Shown here in pieces: positions 1 through 6,614 of a stretch of DNA of 61,705 nucleotides. The position numbers were made by a program, and so were the translations under genes. Source of the stretch: JBKQHQ01 sp052148715 (GTDB lineage: Bacteria; Pseudomonadota; Alphaproteobacteria; Rhizobiales; Xanthobacteraceae); assembly GCA_052148715.1 (NCBI GenBank), contig JBKQHQ010000194.1, positions 1 to 61,705 on the forward strand. Direction: 5' to 3'. The notes beneath the pieces are model-generated. The model was not told the DNA's origin and did no database searches. It worked only from the letters and a program-made list of their open reading frames with translations. Position 1 is the first letter of the stretch; every line of letters starts with the position of its first letter.

Positions 1-163
1 ATCACAACTCGATTCCGCAGCAAATCGCAAAATTTCTCGCGACGGATTCTTGACAGAAAGTAGAAAAAATGCCCACCGCAGGAATCAAATCCCGGAATGC
101 CGTAGCCCACGAGGGGGGAGGTGAAGAGCGGGTTCTTCAACTTCGCGCGCATGCGGATTTCCA

Positions 164-1132
164 TCAGCGATCGATCTGCAGCTCGGCCGAGCGCGCCCGG
201 GAGACGCATAGCATGATGTTGCCGGCCTGCTCGGCCTCGGTGAGGACGAGGTCGTGATGCTCGGCTTCCCCGCCGAGGAGTTTTGTGCGGCAGGTGCCGC
301 ACGTACCGCTTTCGCAGGAGCTCGGCACTACATAGCCGCGCGCGCGCAGCGCCTCGAGAATGGTGACGCCGACCGGCACATCGACCACTTCGCCCGAACG
401 CATGAGGCGAACCCGGAACGGCTGATCCTGCGGGCTATACTTGGGCGGCTCGGCGAACGCCTCGAAGTGCACGCTCGAGGGCGACCAATGCCCAGTCATG
501 TCGCGAACCGTCTGCATCATCGAGCGGGGGCCGCAGCAGTAAAGATGGCCCTTCGGCCGCTCCAGGAGCGGCCATAGATCGAGCGCCCGGGCAGGATCAC
601 CGCGGTCGTGGTGAATCGTGACTTGACCGCGGAATTCCGGCCCGCCAAGCGCGTCGCCAAAGGCGGTCGCGCTCGGCGTGCGGGCGCAATAGTAAAGCTT
701 GAAGCGGCCGGCCCCGCTGCTCTTGAGATGTCGCACCATCGACAGGATCGGGGTGATGCCGATGCCGCCGGCAATGAACAAGTATCCGGCGGAGCTCTGC
801 ACCAGCCCGAAATCATTGCGCGGGGCGGAGATCAGGAGCTCATCGCCGGCTTTGGCGTCGTCAACGAGGCTCAGCGAGCCGCCCCGCCCCTCCGCCTCGC
901 GCTTGACCGCAATGACGTAGCGGTCGCGTTCGGCCGGATCGTTGCACAGGGAATATTTACGCTCGAGCCCGTTCGGGACCCGCAGCGCGACGTGCGATCC
1001 GGCGGTGAATTCCGGCAGGTCGGCGCCGTGCTTATGCCGCAGCTCGAACAAGAAGGTTTCGTCGGCGATGCGCGAGGTGTCGCTCACGACGAGCGACGTC
1101 ATCTCCGCTGTAGCGCCATTCGCAGCCATCAA
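164..1132 (-). CDS. PDR/VanB-type flavin and 2Fe-2S reductase
   Basis: This 322-residue protein passes electrons from NAD(P)H through a flavin to a plant-type 2Fe-2S cluster and on to a terminal oxygenase. The flavin-binding motif RKYSLCND is at residues 58-65, the nucleotide-binding GGIGITPI at 122-129, and the cluster cysteines at 273, 278, 281 and 309, in the C-terminal order typical of phthalate dioxygenase reductase and VanB. The obvious partner is the Rieske oxygenase transcribed divergently from 1352. Start choice among Met1, Met2 and Met11 is unsettled. The physiological substrate of the pair cannot be read from sequence. Confidence 0.9.
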   Translation of the reverse strand: MMAANGATAEMTSLVVSDTSRIADETFLFELRHKHGADLPEFTAGSHVALRVPNGLERKYSLCNDPAERDRYVIAVKREAEGRGGSLSLVDDAKAGDELLISAPRNDFGLVQSSAGYLFIAGGIGITPILSMVRHLKSSGAGRFKLYYCARTPSATAFGDALGGPEFRGQVTIHHDRGDPARALDLWPLLERPKGHLYCCGPRSMMQTVRDMTGHWSPSSVHFEAFAEPPKYSPQDQPFRVRLMRSGEVVDVPVGVTILEALRARGYVVPSSCESGTCGTCRTKLLGGEAEHHDLVLTEAEQAGNIMLCVSRARSAELQIDR

Positions 1133-1351
1133 CCGAGTCCGGCAATCACTTCCATCTCACAGGATAATCTTAGAGGTCTAATGTTGCTGCTTCAACCGGC
1201 AACGCTGAGATTTGTTGCCGCAGCGCACAATAACGCAGTGTTGCGCCTCGACAGCGGGGACGAATTTCGATTAACTTAGAGAGCTAATATGTGCAGCAAT
1301 GGTCGACCATGTTGTGTCACCGACACGCAACGCTCGCCCAAGGAGGACGCC
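1133..1351. promoter_or_regulatory. Divergent promoter region with two related dyads
   Basis: This gap separates the reductase from the Rieske oxygenase, so it should hold both promoters. It contains two related near-palindromes, TTAGAGGTCTAA at 1170-1181 (perfect TTAGA-N2-TCTAA) and TTAGAGAGCTAA at 1276-1287 (one arm mismatch), each preceded by C and followed by T. They are exactly 106 bp apart, close to ten helical turns. This suggests a looping repressor or activator. No regulator gene lies next to them. Confidence 0.5.
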
Positions 1352-2647
1352 ATGCTCACTGCCGACGAAAACGACTTGTTGTGCCAGGTCGAAGGCAATG
1401 CGGCCATGGGTCAACTGATGCGGCGGCATTGGATTCCCGCCTGCCTGTCCGAGGAGGTCGCGCGGCCGGACGGCACGCCGATGAAGGTCCGGCTCCTGGG
1501 CGAGGACCTCGTGGTCTTTCGCGACAGCGACGGCCGGCTCGGCGTTCTCGACGAGCATTGCCCGCACCGCCGCGCTTCGCTCGCGCTCGGCCGCAACGAA
1601 GATTGCGGATTGCGCTGCCTCTATCACGGCTGGAAAATCGACGTGGAAGGCAATGTCCTTGAAATGACCTCGGAGCCGCCGGAGAGCGGCTTTGCCGGGA
1701 AGGTGAAGCACAAGGCCTATCCGGCGCGGGAAGCCGGCGGGTTCGTCTGGACATATCTCGGGCCGGTCGCGGACATGCCGGAATTCGAGCCCCCAGCCTT
1801 CGCCCCGACGCCCGACTGCCGGGTGAGCATCGTCAAGATCCGCGTTCCCTGCAATTGGGCGCAGATCATGGAAGGGCAGATCGATTCCGCCCACAGCTCC
1901 AGCCTGCATTCCTCCGACATGGTCCCGGCGCGGGTCGACGGCGCCAAGGCGACCGACCAGACTTGGTTGCGGCCTTCGACCGACCGGGCACCGCGGCTGC
2001 AGGTCGAGACCACGCGGTTCGGCTTCCACTACGCGGCGATCCGCCGCCCGATCGCCAATGCCAACACCCACGATTACGTGCGCGTGACGATGTACGTCGC
2101 GCCTTTCACGGCGCTGATTCCGCCGAACAACGTCTATAACGTGGCCACGGTGCTCGTCCCGATCGACGATACCAACACGATGTTTCACTTCATCGCCTGG
2201 AACGACGCCAACAAGCCGGGCATCGATCAAGAGGCTTGGCGCAAGTTCAATGTCGCGCAGGTCGGCATCGACGTCGACCACGACTATCGCAATTCACGCA
2301 CGCGCGAGAACCGCTACGACCAAGACCGCCAAGCCATGAAGCTCGGCGACTTCACCGGCATTCCGGGCATTCCCAATCAGGACATCGCCATGTGGGAGAC
2401 GATGGGCCCGATCGCCGATCGCACCCAGGAGCGGCTCGGCGCCAGCGACCTCGCAGTCGTGGAATTCCGCAAGCTGATGGTCGACGCGGCGCGCCGGTTC
2501 CAGGCCGGCGAGCCGGCGATCGGCACGACGAAGCCGCGCATCCCGCAGGCGCAGCTGCACGCGTTCGAGGGCGTGGTGCCAAAGTCCACCAATTGGCGCA
2601 CGCTCACGGTTCCGCAGGAGCTGTCCCAGCGCGACTGCGTGGCGTGA
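1352..2647 (+). CDS. Rieske aromatic ring-hydroxylating or demethylating oxygenase
   Basis: A 431-residue terminal oxygenase of the phthalate 4,5-dioxygenase / vanillate demethylase type. The Rieske cluster ligands are C70-x-H72 and C89-x2-H92, and the mononuclear iron site is D178-x2-H181-x4-H186. The start at 1352 has a strong AGGAGG ribosome site at 1341-1346; an upstream start at 1289 would lie in the promoter region and lacks such a site. Its reductase is encoded divergently at 164-1132. The next gene begins 11 bp downstream, so oxygenase and receptor are probably co-transcribed. Family assignment is firm; the substrate is unknown. Confidence 0.92.
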   Translation: MLTADENDLLCQVEGNAAMGQLMRRHWIPACLSEEVARPDGTPMKVRLLGEDLVVFRDSDGRLGVLDEHCPHRRASLALGRNEDCGLRCLYHGWKIDVEGNVLEMTSEPPESGFAGKVKHKAYPAREAGGFVWTYLGPVADMPEFEPPAFAPTPDCRVSIVKIRVPCNWAQIMEGQIDSAHSSSLHSSDMVPARVDGAKATDQTWLRPSTDRAPRLQVETTRFGFHYAAIRRPIANANTHDYVRVTMYVAPFTALIPPNNVYNVATVLVPIDDTNTMFHFIAWNDANKPGIDQEAWRKFNVAQVGIDVDHDYRNSRTRENRYDQDRQAMKLGDFTGIPGIPNQDIAMWETMGPIADRTQERLGASDLAVVEFRKLMVDAARRFQAGEPAIGTTKPRIPQAQLHAFEGVVPKSTNWRTLTVPQELSQRDCVA

Positions 2648-2658
2648 GCGGGCAGGCG

Positions 2659-3615
2659 ATGCGATTCAATCCGCTCGCCGCGTCGCTGACCCTCCTGGCT
2701 CTATGGGCAACGCCGGCAAGCGCCGACGACAGTCTTAAAGTCGCAGTCGGGGCGCGCGGGGTCGGCGAGACCTTCGTACCCGAACTCGGGCAGACTGCGG
2801 GCATCTTCAAGAAGCACGGGCTCGCGGTGGAGGTCCTTTATACCGAAGGCGGCGGCGAAACCCAGCAGGTGGTCATTGCCGACGGCGCCCAGATCGGCAT
2901 TGCGGCGGGCTTCCTCGGCACGCTCGGCGCCTTCGCCAAAGGCGCGCCGGTGCGCATCATCGGTGCAACATTTACCGGCGGCAGCCAGCTGTTCTGGTAC
3001 GTGCCGGCGAATTCGCCGATCAAGACCTTGGCCGACGCCGCGGGCAAGACCGTCGCCTATTCGACCAACGGTTCCTCCACCCACGCCGCGGTGCTGGCAT
3101 TGAAAAAACATTCCGGCGTCGACTTCAAGCCAATCGCGACCGGCGCCGCTCCGGCGACGTTCACGCAGACGATGAGCGGCCAGGTCGATGTCGGCTGGGC
3201 CGGCGCACCGTTCGGCGTCGAGGCGGTCGAGCGCGGCTCGACGCGCATGGTGGCGAAGGCTTCGGACGTGCCCGAGCTCGAGGCGCAGACGATCCGTCTC
3301 ATCGTAGCCAACGCCGCCGAGTTGGCGCAGCGCCGCGATGTCTTTGAGCGTTTCATGCGCGCCTATCGCGAGACGCTGGAGTTCGTCTACGCGACGCCGG
3401 AAGGGCTTAAGGCCTATGCGGCCTGGGCGGGCATCGGCGAAGGCGTCGCCAAGCGCGCGCTGCAGGAATTCTTGCCGAAAGAGGCGGTCGACCCGGACCG
3501 CCTTTCCGGCATCGACGACGTCATGGCCGACGCAATTACCTACAAATATATTTCCGCCCCGCTGTCGAAGGAACAACTCGGCGAGCTCGTTCAAATTCCA
3601 GAGCGACGCCGCTGA
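2659..3615 (+). CDS. NMT1/SsuA-like periplasmic substrate-binding protein
   Basis: A 318-residue exported receptor of the NMT1/THI5 and nitrate/sulfonate/taurine family. A signal peptide ends near the Ala-Ser-Ala at residues 20-22, followed by the family features GIFKKHGL and the ligand-site region EGGGETQQ. The start at 2659 follows a weak GGCAGG ribosome site and lies 11 bp after the oxygenase stop. No permease or ATPase follows, so it must share components encoded elsewhere. Its place behind the Rieske gene suggests it captures that enzyme's substrate, which is inference. Confidence 0.8.
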   Translation: MRFNPLAASLTLLALWATPASADDSLKVAVGARGVGETFVPELGQTAGIFKKHGLAVEVLYTEGGGETQQVVIADGAQIGIAAGFLGTLGAFAKGAPVRIIGATFTGGSQLFWYVPANSPIKTLADAAGKTVAYSTNGSSTHAAVLALKKHSGVDFKPIATGAAPATFTQTMSGQVDVGWAGAPFGVEAVERGSTRMVAKASDVPELEAQTIRLIVANAAELAQRRDVFERFMRAYRETLEFVYATPEGLKAYAAWAGIGEGVAKRALQEFLPKEAVDPDRLSGIDDVMADAITYKYISAPLSKEQLGELVQIPERRR

Positions 3616-3628
3616 TCGACGCGCCAGC

Positions 3629-3698
3629 GCATGATCTTTTCCGAAAACCGGTACCCCCCTCGGGTCAAGCCCGAGGGCAGGCTTTTTCGGAATCATGC
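3629..3698. repeat. Composite palindromic intergenic repeat
   Basis: The element is nested: outer arms GCATGAT (3629-3635) and ATCATGC (3692-3698), middle arms CCGAAAA (3641-3647) and TTTTCGG (3684-3690), and an inner hairpin CCCTCGGG / CCCGAGGG (3657-3664 and 3670-3677, loop 5 nt). The outer part matches, from memory, the dispersed GCATGATC...CCGAAAACCGG repeat of Bradyrhizobiaceae. The inner part resembles a different short repeat. It lies between two convergent genes and could serve as a two-way terminator. Confidence 0.75.
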
Positions 3699-3704
3699 TT
3701 TAGG

Positions 3705-5336
3705 TCAAGCGGCCGCGGCAGCGGGCAATGGCGCCTTGCCTCTTATCATGTCCGAAGCCTTCTCGGCCATCATCAGCACGCAGGCATTGATGTGCGCGGA
3801 CACGAGATCGGGCATCGCGGAGGCATCGACCACGCGCAGCCGCTCGGCGCCGCGCACCTTGAGCTCGTGATCGAGCACGCTGTCAGGCCCCAATCCCATC
3901 GCGCAGGTGGCGCACGGGTGGTGGGCGGTCACGGCGACCCTACGGATGAAGGCGTCGATCTCCGCGTCGGTCTTCACGTCGGGGCCGGGGGCGGCCTCGA
4001 TGCCGCGATAAGAATCGAGCGGCTTCTGATAGGCGATCTCCCGCGCCAGCTTGAACCCGTGACGTAGAGTCTGGAGGTCTTGTGGTGCCGACAGGTAATT
4101 GCCGATGATTCGCATCGGCGCCAGCGGATCGCTCGAACGCAGCAAAACCTCGCCGCGACTTTCAGGATGCAACAAGGCGGGTCGGATGCCGAAGCCGTCG
4201 AGATAGGGCGGCTTCAGCCCGGGAAACCAGAGGTGGGCGTGCGGCGGCGCGCCGCGAAACATGAACTCGATGTCGGGAGCGGCGAGCTCAGAACGTGTCT
4301 TGATGAAGGCGTGCAGCCCGCCCGGAACGACGGTGCCGGGCCCACTGCCAAACAGATAGGCGCGGACCATGCTGAGCGCCATCCGATCAAACCGCATCTC
4401 GTCGCGAAACGAGCCGGCGGCCGGTCGCGTCCACATCAGCAATACCGCCATGTGGTCCTGCAGATTCTTACCGACCGGCAGATCGAGCACCGGCTTGATG
4501 TCCATGGCGCACAAATGCTCGGCAGGACCGATGCCGGACAGCATCAACAATTGCGGCGAGTTGAACGCGCCCCCGGCGAGGATAACCTCACGCTCGGCTG
4601 TTATCTGTCGGGTCTCCCCGCGCTGCACGAATTCGACGCCGGTCGCGCGCACGCCCTGCATCAGCACGCGTGTGGCGCGAGCCCCCGTCAAGACGGTAAG
4701 ATTAGGGCGTCGACGCGCGGGTTTCAGATAGGCCGCGGCCGCCGAGGAGCGGCGGCCGTTGCGAATGGAATATTGGCCCCGACCAAATCCTTCCTGCCGG
4801 CCGCCGTTGTAGTCATCGGTCGCCGGGAAGCCGGCAGCCTTGCCGGCTTCGACCCAAGCCTCGAACAGGGGATCGCGCGTTTTCGCCCGCTCGACGCCGA
4901 TCGGGCCCGATCCCCCGCGCCAGGCGTTCTCGCCGTCCTCCCAGGTCTCTGATCGCTTGAAGTAGGGCAGGACCGCGGCGTACGACCAACCCAACGCGCC
5001 CTTCTGAGCCCAGCGGTCATAGTCGCCCTGATGGCCGCGCGTGAATGCCATCACATTGATGGACGACGAGCCCCCCAGCACCTTGCCGCGCATGGCCTCG
5101 ATGCTGCGGCCGTCGAGATGCGGCTCGGGCTCGGTGTGATAGCCCCAATCGAACATCCCGTATTCATGCATCTTGCCCATGCCGAGCGGGATATGGATGA
5201 GCGGATGGGTATCACGTCCGCCCGCTTCGAGCAGAAGCACCCGCGCCTGCGCGTCTTCCGTCAGCCGATTGGCCAGCACACACCCTGCCGAGCCGGCGCC
5301 GACAATGACGTAATCGAAGCCTTCGCTGGTCCGCAT
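3705..5336 (-). CDS. GMC-family FAD-dependent oxidoreductase
   Basis: A 543-residue glucose-methanol-choline oxidoreductase, similar to choline and other alcohol dehydrogenases. The N-terminal FAD-binding motif is GAGSAGCVLANRL, the first GMC signature surrounds GGSSSINVMAFTRG, and the C-terminal active-site region contains HHPCATCAMG. A start 12 codons further upstream (5372) is possible, but the chosen start puts the FAD motif near the N-terminus as usual. It converges with the receptor gene across a palindromic repeat. Substrate unknown, probably an alcohol derived from an organic acid or side chain. Confidence 0.9.
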   Translation of the reverse strand: MRTSEGFDYVIVGAGSAGCVLANRLTEDAQARVLLLEAGGRDTHPLIHIPLGMGKMHEYGMFDWGYHTEPEPHLDGRSIEAMRGKVLGGSSSINVMAFTRGHQGDYDRWAQKGALGWSYAAVLPYFKRSETWEDGENAWRGGSGPIGVERAKTRDPLFEAWVEAGKAAGFPATDDYNGGRQEGFGRGQYSIRNGRRSSAAAAYLKPARRRPNLTVLTGARATRVLMQGVRATGVEFVQRGETRQITAEREVILAGGAFNSPQLLMLSGIGPAEHLCAMDIKPVLDLPVGKNLQDHMAVLLMWTRPAAGSFRDEMRFDRMALSMVRAYLFGSGPGTVVPGGLHAFIKTRSELAAPDIEFMFRGAPPHAHLWFPGLKPPYLDGFGIRPALLHPESRGEVLLRSSDPLAPMRIIGNYLSAPQDLQTLRHGFKLAREIAYQKPLDSYRGIEAAPGPDVKTDAEIDAFIRRVAVTAHHPCATCAMGLGPDSVLDHELKVRGAERLRVVDASAMPDLVSAHINACVLMMAEKASDMIRGKAPLPAAAAA

Positions 5337-5573
5337 GCGCGCGTTTTTCCACGGCCGATGTTGCGCGGTCATCTATAGCGCGGCACGGTCGGTGCGCTCA
5401 ATCAGTCTCACCAACGCTCGGCCCAGCAGCAAACTCTGCCGCGCAACGAGGTGCCGGCGGCGCTAAAACACCGGCTGCCGACGCGCGGAGCAGGTCGAGC
5501 GACGGTTCCCGGACCCGAAGCCGAGGACAGCTGAGTTTGTGGCGCGGCTCGCGCGCTCGAGCGGGGCGGACGC

Positions 5574-6614
5574 TCACCCTTGATTAAGCATCGCGGCGAT
5601 CGCCTTGATGCGATTACGCGCGTAGTTCGGAAGGCCGCTGCTAATGGAATTGCCGGTGTTGAACGAACTGTTTCCCAACAACACCTGGGCCGGGACTAGA
5701 TTGCGCAACACTGGCACGTTCTCGAACTGCTTCTGCTTCTCGAAGACATCCGCCTTGACGGCGAGCAGCATCAGCACCGTCGCCACCGTCTTGCCCGGAT
5801 CTTGCGGGTGCGGCTGCGTGAGCGCCAAGAGCTTGCCGAACAGCATCACCTCGTTGACGTAGAAGATATTCTGCTCGAACGCCCCGGCGATCGGCGCCTG
5901 CACCCCAGTGAGCGTAGCGAGGTTTGCCTGATCGAGATCCGCCGGCCCAAGCACCCGGACCTCGCTTTCGAATTCGAGCGTCTTGGAGATCTGCTTCTCG
6001 CGCAGCTTGTTGACGAACGAGACCGCCAGCGGCAGCTTTCCTTCCAGCTCATAGCGCGAGTGCATGCAAATCACGACGGTCTTGCCGTCGCACCATTGCC
6101 GTTGCGGGTTACGGTTGGGAAATTTGTCGCCCTCCTTGGCCGCCATCGTCTCCGCTGCGCTAATCGCCGTGTGCTTGACCGAGGGATCGATGCGCTCGAG
6201 GAAGGGCAGCGTCGCGTAGCGCGCCAGATCGATAGAGGCAGCCGGTCGGTCCAAAACGAACCGGGCGTCGGCCACATAGAGGTGCACCTTCTCCTTGTAG
6301 GACTTTGTCACGCCGTCGTGCGTGCCGGTGACGGTCGGCTCCACGTAACCCGGAAAGAGATTCAAGAACTGCTTCTGCAATGGCCGCTCGCGCTCCCAAT
6401 CCTCGAAGCGGATGAGCCCGGTATCACGTTGCACCACCGGTTCGTTGCGATGATCGCTAAACTCCACCGTCTTCGGTGTCGTTTGATCGAGCGACAGCGC
6501 CGTCGCCGAAGGTACATCGGCAATGCCGAATTCCTGCGCCGCGGCGCCTGAGCCGAAGGTCGCCAGCCCAGCGAGCACAATGAGCGCACTAGATATCGGT
6601 ATGTGAGCGTTCAT
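5574..6614 (-). CDS. Unknown exported protein coupled to a class A PBP
   Basis: A protein of about 346 residues with a clear signal peptide (hydrophobic ALIVLAGLATF then an Ala-rich cleavage site) and no family I recognise. It has two cysteines close together in QWCDGKTVVICMHSRYELEG, which could form a disulfide or metal site. Its ATG shares one base with the TGA of the penicillin-binding protein gene (TGATG at 6616-6612), so translation of the two is coupled. That suggests a periplasmic role with cell-wall synthesis, for example as a PBP cofactor. No function can be assigned from motifs. Confidence 0.75.
   Translation of the reverse strand: MNAHIPISSALIVLAGLATFGSGAAAQEFGIADVPSATALSLDQTTPKTVEFSDHRNEPVVQRDTGLIRFEDWERERPLQKQFLNLFPGYVEPTVTGTHDGVTKSYKEKVHLYVADARFVLDRPAASIDLARYATLPFLERIDPSVKHTAISAAETMAAKEGDKFPNRNPQRQWCDGKTVVICMHSRYELEGKLPLAVSFVNKLREKQISKTLEFESEVRVLGPADLDQANLATLTGVQAPIAGAFEQNIFYVNEVMLFGKLLALTQPHPQDPGKTVATVLMLLAVKADVFEKQKQFENVPVLRNLVPAQVLLGNSSFNTGNSISSGLPNYARNRIKAIAAMLNQG

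Noticed and set aside
1..163. Possible gene at the left edge
   Set aside because: The frame starting near 69 overlaps the reductase end, has no ribosome site and no domain.
1271..2281. A 336-residue open frame opposite the Rieske oxygenase
   Set aside because: Arg/His-rich translation without family features; the sense-strand gene has both metal sites intact.
2236..2658. N-terminal extension that would fuse the oxygenase region to the NMT1 receptor
   Set aside because: The extension overlaps the oxygenase gene in another frame and would hide the receptor's signal peptide, which starts at 2659.
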